A stretch of DNA of 64,000 nt from Aquatica leii. Taxonomy: Eukaryota; Arthropoda; Insecta; Coleoptera; Lampyridae. The translations under genes and the position numbers were made by a program. Shown one piece after another: positions 11,781-24,340 of the stretch. The stretch spans positions 86,429,912-86,493,911 of the forward strand of contig CM069436.1 in the NCBI GenBank assembly GCA_035610365.1. Reading direction: 5' to 3'. Numbering within the stretch: position 1 is the first letter of the stretch; each line of letters opens with the position of its first letter. Under the pieces are notes generated by a model that did no database searches, had not been told where the DNA came from, and saw only the letters and a list, made by a program, of their open reading frames with translations.

Positions 11781-12835
11781 TTTACATAAAATAGTTTAGA
11801 TTAATACGCGTTTGATTTACATTTCACAGGATCCAATACTCAACCGAATACTTATTACAAAAAAACTATACATCGCAATGTGATATTGTAATAACTTTAT
11901 GGCATCAGTTATTGCAAAACGAATATTTCATTTCATTCAATACACATATTAGCGCATTATAACTAAATCGCTATTTAGATTTAGTACGACGAACCTCCAG
12001 GCTCTACATTACTTCGCGTGGAAAGTTAACCACTTCAGGAGTTCAACAAGTTAAGGTTCAGAAACTAACAGTGCGGTAAATACCTTATCTAATTTTTAAG
12101 CTAAATCACGCTCAAATTAATTCTAGTTAACAATGTTCATAGTAGAACTTGTTTCTGTTGGTCTAAGAAATATTTTGTGTGTGAAACTAATTTTTCGAAT
12201 TTATTGTATAAAATAGTTCTACATAATGTCATATTAAAAACATTTTAGTTTTTCATATTATTAAAGTTAACTAAACTAAACTAAACTTTGATGTTGCACC
12301 AACAACAAAGTGGTTTAGAGTGACATATTAATTGCATGGTATATTATAAACTGATTACTACATGAAATTTTTGTTCACAAACGCGTCACACGCCTGTATA
12401 AACTGTAATTAGTTTTGTTGGTATTGATTCTAATACAATGTTAAAATAAAATAAGTTTACAAAGTCACTTTTTTTACTTCATTACAACTTACTAATTGTT
12501 TTTTAATTAAACTAATTATTTTTAAGTTATTATATCAAATTTTCAATGTAAATAATTTTTTAAAAGATTACTGAAAAGATGTGATCTACCAAAAAAAAAA
12601 CAGAAATAAATAAACACCATATCAAATGATTTTCTTACATGAAACAATTTATCATACAAAATCTAGTATTCTACTTATCATTATTATTATTATACATATT
12701 TATCCACGAATGAATAAAAATTTCTAAATTTAATTGGCTTGACGATTAACGAGAACGAGATTACCTGTAAGTAAACAATATAACTTTATGGTGTCCAACT
12801 CGACTGATTTCATTGTAAATACATACATTTTGTGG
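11780..12835. other. AT-rich non-coding stretch
   Basis: No coding region or transposon terminus recognised. It includes a short TAAAC tandem run near 12270-12290. Confidence 0.35.
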
Positions 12836-13060
12836 ATTGGGATTTGGAAACTTCGGAACGCTCATCGAAAAGAATGGAATATTCTGGATTCCGATAACGA
12901 AAAAATATAATAAGTGTTTGGAAGAAATTGGGGTCAGTTTTTCGAATTGAGTGGAAAGTAAGAAGGCTTTATCGGTTTAAATTAATTAAGTGTATAACGC
13001 GCGTGCCAGTAAAAAGAAAAATATAACGTAGTGAACACTATCCCGCGCCGTGCATGAAGG
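12835..13060 (+). repeat. Divergent gypsy LTR fragment
   Basis: The order of a GATAACGAAAAAATATAATA (TATA-like) stretch, a CAGTTTTTCGAATTGA segment and an AACGCGCGTGCCAG segment matches the LTRs at 33075-33479 and 53268-53664 (for example CAGTTTTTCGAATTGA near 33193). No coding sequence follows, and the end past 13060 is lost. Probably a solo or truncated LTR of the same broad family. Confidence 0.45.
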
Positions 13061-14428
13061 CAAATTCGTGTGGTGCACGATGACGCCGACGCGCTGAAAA
13101 GCCCAAAACTCAAAAATTAAAAAAAAGATAAAGCAACAAACAACATTGTCAAAACAAAATTTATAATGATAAAAAAACCAGTATTTGTTTATTTTTTTAT
13201 TTTTACTCTTTGAGACGAGGAAACCGAATTACTTCTCGAAACTAATATATTTTCCATATGAGAGTCCGCAATAATAACATTTATTCGATCGAATACGTAA
13301 TACGTAACATGATAACATGAATTGTGTGAACTCAAACAAATCTGATTTTATTCATATTCAAGCTTGAAGTTTGGCTTGCAACGAGCCAACAAGCGAACAA
13401 ACGTTTTTTTCTTGTCTGAGCTTGCAACTTTATATACTTAAGCGCTGCATCGGTCGCGATTTCATTTGTTGCTGTTGTTGTTGAAATAAGTAATGTTGAG
13501 AAAATACTTTCCAGTTTGAGTTTGAAACGTCGAAACATTTCCATTTTTCATGAATAATTTGTCAATTTGTTTACTTACGTATTAATTTCTTTACAGTATA
13601 CAGGGTGCCAGAAAAAAAAGAAATTGTCTGGATACCAAAATTTGCTGAATAAAAGAAAAAGAGAGGAAAAACTGGAAAACCATGCCAAAATTACGCATTT
13701 TTTTCAAAACCCGAGTCTACTTTGCCAAATATTAATAACAACAATAACAGCTGAACAGCTGAATATCAATATTCTGAACCTGTACTTGAAACAAGTATCA
13801 GCAACAGACAAGAAACTGATCTTCTAGGAAGCAATCCATCAACATCTTCAAGTTCCGCTGATCACTGGTCTGCATGAAAATCGGTCCTGATACCATTCTT
13901 GACGATTCTTATGTAAAATGACCTCCTGAATCCAAAAATGAGCTCCGTTTTTACCCATCACCCACCTATTTTGGAGGGACCTCATTTTTATTTTATTATC
14001 CCAAAGCAGGTAATAAAATTTATACCAAAGTATATAGCAAAAGTTTCGCTATAAAATGTATATAGAAACAACAATAAAATACAAATATACATATAAGAAC
14101 AGTAAAAAAATATCAATAAACAGTTAGGAAGATTCACTGCACGACGCTGGCGATCTCAATACCACATGCAGGTTTGAACAGGAATTTTCGACAGGCTTGA
14201 ACTTGCATTACTCTTCTCATTATAGTATATTACATTGTTTGTTTAACTGCTTCGATCAGTATATCTATAGTTGTTGCAGAGTTAACTTGTCGACGTTTTA
14301 AACGTGCTGGATTTTGTGTTCATTTTTGTTCATTTGTGTAAAACAGTAAAACTACTTTTACTCCGGATTTTTTCAAGTAACTAAGTGTGATTTGTGGTTA
14401 ATGTCGGGCGTTGAATTACTGTTTAATT

Positions 14429-16108
14429 ATGCCACGCGAGTGTAAAAATCATCCCGAAAGCTTCTGCTATGTCTGCGGGGAATTAACTTTAAAAGCGCAA
14501 CGAAAACCCCTTTCTCCGCTTGTTAAAACAGCTTATAAATTGTACTTTGATTGTCAAGTTGGCGACCAGGACAAGACTTGGGCTCCATCAGTTTGCTGTA
14601 CGACTTGTTACAGTAGTTTGACCAAATGGCTCAAAGGTACCCGTAAATCAATACCATTTGTTGTGCCCATGGTTTGGCGTGAACCTCGCTGTCATCTTAC
14701 AGATTGTTACTTTTGTATGACTTCCACCGTCAGGTTTTCGAGCAAAAGTAAGCATAGAATTCAGTATCCCAATATTCCGTCAGCTCTAAGACCTGTTCCT
14801 CATAACAATACTTTGCCAATCCCAGAGCCCCCAAACACTTATACTCTAGAGCCGGAAATTGATTTAAAAGACTCTGAGCCACAACCTGAGGCTTCGAATG
14901 ATACGTTCAATGATGATGAAGAATATTCCTCAGATTTAGATTTTTGGCAACTTCACCTACTCACTCAATCGAAATTAAATGATCTTGTCAGGGATTTGCA
15001 GTTACCCAAGACTAAATCTCAACTCCTAGGATCGCGACTTCAACAGTGGGATCTCTTAGAAAAGGGAGTAAAAATATCTTCTTACAGGACCAGACAAGCA
15101 ACCCTAAAATGTCTTTTCTCAGAAGATAAAGGTTTAGTGTTTTGCCCTAATGCAAATTTATTGTGACAGAGCTACAAATACCATGTGACCCAGACAAATG
15201 GAGACTGTTTATAGACTTATCAAAAACAAGCTTAAAAGTTGCCCTGTTGGCAAATCGAAATGACTTCCCATCAGTTCCAGTTGCATACTCTGTTGATATG
15301 AAGGAAACGTACGAAAACATCTTCGGAATCCTTGATAAAATTAGTTATCATGATTATAAGTGGAAACTTTGCGCTGACTTAAAAGTTGTTGCTCTACTCA
15401 CGGGCCTGCCATCAGGACCCACAAAATATTGCTGCTTCCTTTGTGAATGAGATAACCGAGCCCGAGATATACATTACATCGTACGGGACTGGCCTCTGCG
15501 AGAAAATCTTATTCCTGGTCAGAAAAATGTCGCCCACAATCCTTTTGTTCCGAAGGAAAATATTTACTTACCACCTTTACACATCAAACTTGGATTGATC
15601 AAGCAGTTTGTGAAAGCAGTGGACAAGACAGGTAGCGCGTTTCAATTTTTGAAAACTAAATTCCCTCGTCTTAGCGAAGCTAAAATCAAAGAAGACGTTT
15701 TTGTTGGTCCCCAGATTACAACTCTTCCAAGATTCGACGTTTATTGAACACCTAAATCGAAAAGAAAAACAAGTTTTGCTTGCATTTCAAAACGTTTGTA
15801 AGAACTTTCTAGGTAACCACAAAAGTGAAGATTATGTCGCTCACGTCGAGGAACTGCTTTTAGCGTACAAGGACATAGGATGTAACATGTCTCTTAAAGT
15901 TCACTTCCTTCACTCGCATCTGGACTTTTTCCCTGAAAATTTAGGAGCAGTCTCGGATGAACACGGGGAACGGTTCCATCAAGACATCGCTAAGCTGGAG
16001 AAGAGATTTTCAGGGAAGTGGAATGCAAGCATGTTGGCGGAGTACTGCTGGTTTTTGAAACGAGAAAGCTGTACCTCAGGGTATAAAAAGAAAGCAAGCA
16101 CCAAGTAA
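14429..16108 (+). pseudogene. CMC-type transposase, disrupted in at least three places
   Basis: I start at the ATG at 14429, because the frame opens upstream only with a TTG. The N-terminus has paired-cysteine motifs (CKNHPESFCYVCGEL, CCTTCYSSL, CYFCMTSTVRFSSKSKHRIQ), then an acidic linker and a SAP-like LTQSKLNDLVRDLQL. The catalytic part shows LFIDLSKTSLKVALL near 15208, CADLKVVALLTGLPSGPTKY near 15372 followed by CCFLCE, and DEHGERFHQDI near 15957, giving plausible D, D and E positions. A frame break lies near 15163, a tryptophan codon appears as TGA at 15448-15450, and another frameshift is near 15720. The protein family is abundant in insect and Hydra genomes. I assign CMC from the CACTG termini and the catalytic pattern. 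Confidence 0.75.
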
Positions 16109-16109
16109 C

Positions 16110-16290
16110 GATGAATATCTTTTTATTTATTACTGTTCATAGCTAAAATAGATCTTTTTCCCATTTAAATTAAATTTATGTCCATATATTTATTATTATA
16201 ATAATTATTATAATTATTATTATCGTTTGATAAATAAATTATAATTAATTTATCGAAAAGTGGTAAAATTAGAGATTTGGGGCTCCCTCG
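16110..16290. other. 3' untranslated AT-rich tail of the CMC element
   Basis: Lies between the transposase stop codon and the right terminal repeat. Contains a TTATTA/TAATAA simple-sequence run at about 16190-16225. Confidence 0.5.
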
Positions 16291-18664
16291 AAAATGGTGG
16301 GTGATGGAAGAAAACGAAAGACATATTTGGATTCAGGACGTCATTTTACATAAGAATCACCCGGAATAGTGTCAGGGCTCAATAAAAAATATTTTTTGCA
16401 GACCAGTGTAATGAGACATCAACACCTTCAAAAATTACCAGAACGGAAAATATGAGTCAACTTTCGAAAGATGCTGCACTATGAGCAAAAAAATTACATC
16501 CTAATAATATTCAAGAATTAGTAGAACGTGGCCCTGCTCATTATCAAAACAAAAAAAAATATTTATCCGAGAGATGGTTCGGAGTCGGGTAAGTTTTCCA
16601 ATAGTTAGTTCTTTAGAATTTTACCAAACAAAGAAAAAATTAAGCGTTTTTGGTTGTTGTATTCCGAAATAAAAAATTCACTTTACTGCTTTTGTTGCAA
16701 ATTTTTTAATGACAGCGATTTGAAACCTGTTTGCCTTAGTGATAAATCTGGTTACAATGATTGGCAGCATTTAAGTGAACATTTAAACATTCATGAAAAG
16801 ATGAAGTTACATATCAAAAATGTTCTAAAATTGTTATTGCTAGATCTTTCTAACCATTTTAATAAAAATGGAATAATTGATTCTGAAATTCAAAATGTAA
16901 TAAACAGAGAAACTCAATACTGGCAAACCGTTATAGAAAGAATTTTCTACGTGATTCAGTTTTTAGGTCAGCAGAATTTAGCTTTTCGTAGAAGTAGTAA
17001 TAAGCTATTTTCGAAAAACAATAGTAACTTTTTAAAATGCGTAAAAAATGATTTCCAAATTTGACCCGATTATGTCAGAGCATACAAAACGCTCTCGAAT
17101 AAAAGATCACAAAAACTATCTCGGGGATGAAATACAAAATGAAGTAATCAACTTGATCGGTGAAAATATCAAATACAAAATTTTAGAAAAAACATTATTC
17201 CATATTATTAGACTTACTCTAGTCACCCAGAACAAACTTCAATTTGTATAAGATTTGTTAATTTAAAGTCGCGTGAAGCCTTAACAAAATTTCTTTTGTC
17301 GGCGTTAGAGAAAGAAGGCTTAAATATCAACGACTTCCGAGGTCAGGGTTACGACAATGAGGAAAATATGCGTGGTAGGCATAATGGTCTACAAAAAAAA
17401 TTTGGCTTTTAATCCGCGAGTTTTCTTTGTTCCTTGTTACAATCATAGCCTAAATTTAGTCGTCAATGATGCCGCAAAATCGAATACTTTGAGCATTCAT
17501 TTTTTTTCTTTAGTTCAAAAACTGTTTGTATATTTTCAGCTTCTACTAAACGCTGGTCAATGCTGAAATCTAATGTAACAAATTTAACTTTAAAACCTTT
17601 ATCGGATACTCGATGGTCTAGTAAAATAGATGCAATACCTCCTTTAAAGTATCAACTTGGGGAGGTTTATAATGCTCTGTTTGAAATAAGCAAAGGAAAC
17701 TATGAAAATAAAGAAGAAAAAATTGGCTGCATTGTTGGCCAAAAAATTGCTCGTATGTTTACCATTTTCACTGACCACAAACCTCTAGTTTATTCGTTCA
17801 AACAACGTCCTGAAAGAGCAAGTCTTAAACAATTACGTCATCTTCACTACATTAAATAATTTACTACTGATATACGGTAGAGACCAGGTTCTTCAAATAT
17901 CCCAGCTGACATATCTTCTCGTAATGAATCTATCGAATTGTTAACAACCATATTACTAAAGAGCAATTATCATGCACTGAACTTAAACATTTAATTACGT
18001 CAAAATTTTCATCATGTAAATTTCAAAATATGCATTTATATTGTGGATTAGTTCTCACTTCTACTTCGACAAAACTGCAAATTTTTATTCTTTTAGTTTT
18101 TCGAAGAAAGATTTTTGGTAGAGCATCGTCAGTAAACATAGTACACCAAAGATTTTCTTGGCCCCAACTGAAACGCGATATGTCGTTGTGGGCTAAAACG
18201 TGCATACAATGTCAGCATAACAAAATAAAGAAACACACCGCACCGCAATCGGCTACTACATATTAACTACTAGAAGATTTGAATAGATTAAACGTAGATA
18301 TTGTCGGACCACTGCCACGATCGCAATGATGTCGATATCTACTAACGGTTATATATAGACAGATTTTCAAGTTGGCCTAAAGCCATTCTTCTAATTGATA
18401 TTACAACAAAAACCATTGCTACTGCAATACACTCAAACTAAATTGCACATTTTGGTACCCCCAAGTTTATTACTACAGACAGAAGCAAATAATGTGATTG
18501 TCCGTTCTTTAAAAATTTAACCCAACTAATTGGTACCACACAGAATAAAACAACAACGTACCATCCAACCGCAAAGAGTGTCATAGAACGTTGGCACCGA
18601 CCACTAAAAGTAGCCCTAAAAGCACAACTCCATAAAGACTGGGTATTAGCACTAGCAACAAGTA

Positions 18665-19273
18665 GTGGAGTCGAGAACTTTTTTGTTTTCTACGTCCCTA
18701 CAGTACCTTCTCCATGAGTTTCTTTTTGCCTTTTTTATGGCATTGTTGTATGTTGTGAGGCTGGTTTTGTATTTATCCCAGTCTCCGCTTTTTTTGACTG
18801 TATTAAATAGCCTTCTGGTGCGTGCCCTTGCTTTGTCAAGCTCCCTGTTCCACCAAGTTATCTTGTTTGGGGTTCGTTTGACAGTTTTTGGGCAGCTTAC
18901 TTCAAATGCGGATTTTAATGAATTAAAAATCCGTCATTAGTTCTAGCTCGTGCGTTGATCTTGCAACTGCGGGACAGTTTCTGATTTGACCCGCTAAAGT
19001 TTCGTTAAACAAATCCCAGTCGGTTTTTCTCGGGTTTCTGTATTCCATCAGGAGTTCCCTGTCTGATTCAATGTTGAATCGAATGTATCTATGATCAGAT
19101 AAAGAAGGTTCATCTGTTACATGCCACATTTTTATCATTTTGCTCGCTTTTGGACTAGCAAGCGTGAGGTTAATAACTTTACTGCGCGACATATTTATTT
19201 CAAAGACAACATGGCTTAAAATTACATTCCATAAAATGACGTTGGTAAATATAACAAAAAAACTGTCAATCAT
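18665..19273 (-). pseudogene. R1/Jockey-like LINE endonuclease fragment
   Basis: On the minus strand, SKVINLTLASPKASKMIKMW followed by HVTDEPSLSDHRYIRFNI is the end of an apurinic-type endonuclease domain of R1/Jockey LINEs, with the conserved SDHRYI box. It is followed by the linker TPNKITWWNRELDKARARTR near 18860 and a basic stretch to 18665. A stop near 18925 interrupts it, and no reverse transcriptase follows on this strand. It lies inside the gypsy remnant, so it inserted after gypsy or was joined by rearrangement. Confidence 0.75.
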
Positions 19274-19689
19274 TCAATTCATAGTAATTTTTTGCCACAG
19301 CATGAAAATCTAAACGTTGGTTTCTTGTATTTAGTGTATGCCTTATTTGTTACTGATCGGAATTTTCGAGAGTAATAAACACATGCGAGTGACTAAATTT
19401 TGCTATACTAATTTAAATCGCGTTGTAAAATAAAAATAAATTTTTAGTTTAGCTCTCACATCTAAAATAGCAATTTATTTACCCACTATTAGCGTACATG
19501 ATCTAAGATACTTAAAATGTAGGAACTTTTAAGCATGGTGTTAACACACGTGTTGTTTGCTTAGCGTTGGCAACGGAAAAATGTGAATCAGTAACGTACA
19601 ACTTGTAGATGACACTTACGACTGGACGGAATTCATACAGCACGAAAACTATACCAAGATGTTTTTAAAATAATAGCGTGACTCCGAAT

Positions 19690-21310
19690 CGTATCGCCAA
19701 AGTAATCTTAGGTACAGTTAACGAGAGAAGCTATTTATATAAAAACGCCAATACACCAAGCTGTTATCCAGTTTTTCTGATGCAAAAAGGTGTCCAATTT
19801 TTGATGATGCAAAAAGACAGATGCAACAAGATCTCTGACAACTGAAGAATGATTATTGGAAGAAAAAAACGACCAAATCTAAAGCTACGCAGATGTGCAT
19901 GACTACCGCAATTTTTTCCGAAGAATTAATCAATACCATAGCACAATATAGCTTGTTTAATTAACTCGAAACACAAACATAAACATAAAAAATAAAGAAG
20001 CAGCTGGAGATGATAAAATTTCGGGAAAAATCATTAAAAATGTTCTGATCCACATCAACAACTGCTTTGAACTTATATGGGAAAATGCCACGATAACACA
20101 AGATTTTTGGGACGTCGCCACAATTAAAATATTTAAACGCAAAGAAAACGTTTTAGACTACGAAATTTACAGAGGAATTTCTTTGCTACAAATGAACGGA
20201 AAATTCCTAACCAAAATAATAGCAAACAGACTAGAAGATAACAGAAAGCCAGAAGCTCAAAACAAGTTCTGTTCAAAGCGCGGGACAGCTGAGCTAGTTT
20301 TTGTTCTCCGCCAACTTCAAAAGAAGATTAAAGAACAACAAACATCAATGCATGTTTTCGTGGATCTTAGTAAAGTTTTTGGTTTCGTAAACAGAAAAAC
20401 TCTATCGTAAATTATGCAGGATACCTCCTAAATTCTTAGCATGGGAACTAGGCTAAGGTTATATATAACGGAAAATGTGCAAAACTTTTTTAAACGCAAA
20501 CCGGCGTCCGACAAAGCTGCGTGCTTTCACAGTTGCTGTTCAATATGTTTACGGCGGCCTTTACTATACTGGTTAATATAATAGTCTAAAGGTAAGAGAC
20601 ATAAACATTTGGTTTAGAATAGACAGCGGACTGTTAACGGCTGAAAGCATTTAGTAAGACACAGACGACTACGCACTATTAACCTCATCCCCTGAAAATC
20701 TACACATAATGTTGGACATCTTCCAATGGGCATATAATGGCCTAGGAATGCAATTAAATGTTAGTAAAATTAAAAGCATACCCTTCTATCATAAAAAATA
20801 TGCTCAGCAGTTTAACTATCTGTTAAGCATGATCAATGTTAAAGCCAACCTGGACGCCAAAATCTACAATCGAATAAGTGTTGCCTCCAAAAATTTTTGG
20901 TCTTCAAATAACCGTGCGTATAAACCACGATCTACACTTCAACACAAAACTGAAGGTCTACCGCGTTGTTGTTATTCTTACCTTACTCTACGAACCCGAA
21001 ATATGAGTACTGCACACCCGACATCTAAGACAGTTGGAAAAACCACAGCAAAAACACTTACGCTAAATTACCGCTAAAATCCCGTTTGCAATGGGTCAGC
21101 CACATGATTCGCATAAAACATAACCGGATTCCAAAATACATACTGCACGAAAAACTCACAGTACGAAGTCGGAATCAGAGACGCCAGTGCAAAAGATATA
21201 AAAACAAGCTCCACGAAACACTCAATAGCGTAATTGCCGAAAAGGACTGGGAACAAATGACGCTGTATAGAGAGGAATGGAAGAAGATAACATCTACTTG
21301 CCAAATATAG
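19690..21310 (+). pseudogene. Degenerate LINE reverse transcriptase (RTE-like group)
   Basis: Segments in order: YWKKKTTKSKATQM near 19860; AAGDDKISGKIIKNVL near 20000; YRGISLLQMNGKFLTKIIAN near 20170; QNKFCSKRGTAELVFVLRQL near 20258; MHVFVDLSKVFGFVNRKTLS near 20350, the first catalytic RT block with one aspartate intact. A GCVLAPT-like block has decayed near 20515, and the YADD region is unrecognisable near 20660. The C-terminus reads QWVSHMIRIKHNRIPKYILH near 21088 and DWEQMTLYREEW near 21246. Many stops and a shift near each joint make it inactive. The C-terminal motifs fix the family as the non-LTR group with WAGHVVRM-like ends. Confidence 0.8.
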
Positions 21311-21999
21311 TTAATGAAGCGCGAAAACCAGCAAGTAAAGAAATTCGTATCAGTATTTTACAATATAACATCCAAAATTGACTGTTCAGTCACCGAAAAA
21401 CCTATCCAAAGTTGTGACAGAGCCTATTCGGATACGTCTTCGGTTTTACATCATACCCGAATACCAAGCAGAAATAGTTGACATTCCTTAAGATTCACAA
21501 CTATGTGATGTTTCCTTGTTAGAAAATAAACTCAGGAATCAAGTACGGCATTTTCAACCAGTTTTATTTAAGCATCCCACACAAAAGAAAGTGTTTATGA
21601 ATCATGACTTTATGCAAACAACACACGTTTTTATTCGTTATGATGTTGTAAAGAAGCCAGTACAACTCATATATGATGAGCCTTTTAGAGTGATTTCGCG
21701 TACAGAAAAAAGATTTAAGCTGCAAACGACCCGCGCGAAGAATCAGTTTCCATTGATAGACTCAAAGTTGCATTTCTATTAAGAGAAGGTTCACAATCAG
21801 GAAAACGTTTTTAAGTCAGCGTCACCACCAACTAAAACAGTTATTCTTCAAACCTCCAAACACTCTAAAGGCCAAAATCTAAAGACAAAACGAATCGGTC
21901 GGAAAGTACAAATTTTCAGAAGATTCAAAAATAGCGTTACACTAAAGAAGGAGTATGTGACTAGCATTGGCAACACTGGCTAATATAAGACAATTGGCA

Positions 22000-22350
22000 A
22001 CAACGCATATTTTACGCGCCAACTTTCTACCAAAACTTAACTTTTTTTAATATGTATACGGTTTTAATGTATTCATACGTAATGATTTAAATACATTTGT
22101 ATTGTTTTAATTCGAGCAAAGCGGAGTTAAAACTGCAACCGTACTTAAAGGTAATTATGATAACAAAAGCAATACTAATGCACAATGTAAACAAAAATTC
22201 CTGAAAAATTGTATCATTAGTCACTTTTAAGAAAAGTAATAAAATTTTGTTGGAGCAAGATACAAATTAGCTGAATGTACTCAAATTAAGTTAATTAATG
22301 ATTAATATATAAAATTTTAATGATTTAATAAAACAAAAAAATACAAAAGT
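22000..22350. other. AT-rich DNA, no gene seen
   Basis: Downstream of the gypsy integrase end. A terminus of that element may lie here, but no LTR pair could be matched. Confidence 0.35.
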
Positions 22351-22547
22351 TACCCAATGTTGTTTTAAAATTAAAATTATACGGAAAATATTAAAATTGA
22401 ATCAAAATAGAGAAATTAGTATAAAACACACGTCATAGAATATGTTTCTACCTTTTTATAAACTCGCCGCTGCGCCGCTCGTGTATGAAACTCGGTCTCG
22501 TGATTGAAGCGCGTTCATTCTGTAACTTGTGTTTTAATATACTATTC
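22351..22547 (-). repeat. Palindromic MITE, copy 1
   Basis: This segment is the reverse complement of 30482-30690 over about 200 bp. It contains a GC-rich centre (CTCGCCGCTGCGCCGCTCGTGTATG) in otherwise AT-rich DNA. In copy 2 the core is itself palindromic. No protein is encoded. Confidence 0.7.
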
Positions 22548-22559
22548 TTTGATTCTGAT

Positions 22560-23960
22560 CAAACTCAAAACAAATTAATCGTGCGATAATAACGTTTGTT
22601 AATTATTTTAAATTCTTAGTAAAATAAAATAATTTAAAAATATTTTGTTTGATATCAGTATTAATACATGCTATAAAAAAAAATCAAAATGCAAAAAAAT
22701 CTTGAAAATAAATTTTAATGTACCAAATATTTTAAATATGTTAAATATACAATTAAACAAATTTTTAAATAATTGTCAATTTAAAACATAAACAAAATTA
22801 ATCTAAAAAAATTAATCAAAAATGTAACTACATTTTATTAAAAAAAAATATTTATGCTACTTAATAGATGTTGAAACAAACTGATATTGACTTTTTTTAA
22901 ACGCAATATTAAAGCCTTGAGCAAAAGATTATTTTTTTATTTAAAAAGAACGAATAACAAATTGAATGCTTTAGTTCTTTATTTCTAAAAAACCAATTTC
23001 TTGCCAAACTAAGCTTTAATAGTTTCATAGATACAATTGTCATGTCATGAATAAATGTGAAAAATAACAATTTTTAATAACAGAAACGTAATTCTTAATA
23101 TTTTCAGTTTTTTAATTTGAAAAACTATAATTAAATAAATAACGTTATTTAATAATAAAAATATTATTTAACGATAATAAATATTTTTAGATATCACAGT
23201 AGCAAAAAAAATGCAGAATTAACAATATCGAAATAGAGAAATAACAATAAAAAAATTAAGTTATTGAAAAAAACAAATACATATAGATTAAAAAAACAAT
23301 ATTTAGTTAACAAAATTAAAAATAACTGTAGGCGTCCAATTAATACAAATCAGAATCTCAATAAATTTTATTAAAAAAAAAAAATCAGAAACAATGATTA
23401 GATGTTGGCAAAATTAGAACAAATGCATATTTAGATAAATTAAACGACATCAAATACAAAGTAAACTTGATGAAAATCAAAAAGAAGTATATTAACAATT
23501 ACACAAAAAAAAATTTTTTTTAATTGAGAAAAAATACTAGAGCACAAATAAAACAAAAAACAGATTTTTGGTTAGAGACGCATATTTAGGATTTTTTTAT
23601 TATGCATGCATATTTGACATGTTTTCAAAGTTTTTTGTAGACATTCTATGTATCGAACCGAAACAGGTCTTAGAACTTATTTAAAAGTATACGGTCATTA
23701 ACTCATTCATCTAATTATTGTATTTAAGGTATACATTTAATCGCTTCCTGTTTAATTACATGTTGTTTTATGTCTTTCATAGCTAATACTTCTATTATTG
23801 AATAATAATAAGTTTCTTTATCAAATGATGAAGCTTGAGTTAACAAGAAAATGATTTTTCTTGAAAGCAGTAAAAACTTTAGCTTTTTCGAGCAAACATC
23901 AAATTTGATATTTAAAATGTTAGTGCGATTTTAAATCAATTCGTCAAAATTTTAACAATT
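22560..23960. other. Extremely AT-rich stretch without genes
   Basis: Nearly all adenine and thymine with frequent homopolymer runs. Nothing coding or repeated could be recognised. Confidence 0.45.
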
Positions 23961-24340
23961 TTACAACTGACAGAAGTGTATTCATTTACAAATATTGTAA
24001 AGTGACTGTGACAACTACTAAAAAAATTTCAAGAGACCCAACATATGTAAACTAAAATACATCAAAACAACATCATTTAAAAAACGAATGGCAAATAACA
24101 GCAAATATTGTATTTCTGCTAATATACCATTAACAAAATTATAAAATGAAGTTAAATTTTTTTAAAAAATATACAAAACAAGTCAACGTTGCGAAAAAAA
24201 TATGTTCTACAATACAATTCTATTATAAAAAAAATTAAGAGAGAGAGTTTAGAACAAACCGGTTTGGGTATTGTTAGATGAAACAACAGACACAGAACAA
24301 CAAAGTATTGCAAATTTTTTATTTGCTGTGTTGTGTTAAA
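23960..24340 (+). pseudogene. hAT transposase fragment (CGGBP1-like group)
   Basis: A degenerate BED-finger-like stretch (SVFIYKYCKVTV near 23970) is followed by CISANIPLTKL near 24112, then after a damaged interval by KPVWVLLDETTDTEQQSIAN near 24258. In the hAT group resembling CGG-binding protein 1, an AN-P-KL motif precedes a DETTD motif that carries the first catalytic aspartate. Stops fall inside, and the catalytic remainder is replaced by a tandem repetition of this last segment. Confidence 0.7.

Larger units (their letters stand above)
13865..16413 (+). mobile_element. CMC (CACTA/EnSpm-like) DNA transposon inside the hAT remnant
   Basis: Both ends start CACTGGTCTGCA and continue as an imperfect inverted repeat of about 115 bp, including GATTCTTATGTAAAATGAC and TGAATCCAAA (left 13865-13980, right 16290-16413). 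A CACTG terminus is usual for animal CMC elements. The flanks, GCTGAT on the left and TAATGAG on the right, show no exact target duplication, so either drift has occurred or the boundary is off by a few bases. The hAT reading resumes on the far side, which supports insertion as one unit. The element carries the transposase at 14429-16108. Confidence 0.75.
13595..17756 (+). pseudogene. hAT transposase (TTF/ZMYM1-like), split by a CMC insertion and truncated
   Basis: The N-terminal part is at 13595-13864 (basic KRKREEKLENHAKITHFFQN). The reading resumes at 16413 with a KYLSERWFGVG segment, a TTF-type zinc-finger region (LYCFCCKFFNDSD, about 16675) and SGYNDWQHLSEHLN. The RNase H-like part follows: FRGQGYDNEENMRGRHNGLQ near 17337, CYNHSLNLVVNDAAKSN near 17440 and LKPLSDTRWSSKIDAIPPLK near 17590. 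This is the domain order of the hAT group resembling zinc finger MYM-type protein 1. Several frameshifts and stops occur. The C-terminal dimerisation region is missing because the reading passes at about 17756 directly into a gypsy RNase H segment. It cannot encode an active transposase. Confidence 0.85.
17757..21990 (+). mobile_element. Degenerate Ty3/gypsy pol remnant (RNase H and integrase), interrupted by LINEs
   Basis: Immediately after the hAT sequence the translation becomes FTIFTDHKPLVYSFKQRPER (RNase H end, about 17757-17860). At 18100-18250 comes the integrase zinc-binding module with WPQLKRDMSLWAKTCIQCQ. Remnants of the integrase core (DIVGPLPRSQ near 18298; WHRPLKVALKAQLHKDWVLA near 18590) reach about 18660. 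The integrase C-terminus reappears at 21516-21960 (FIRYDVVKKPVQLIYDEPFR near 21628). The gap is filled by two unrelated LINE fragments. Stops and frameshifts are frequent; gag, protease and RT are absent and no LTR was identified. This is a truncated, dead copy of a different lineage from the gypsy elements further right. Confidence 0.8.
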
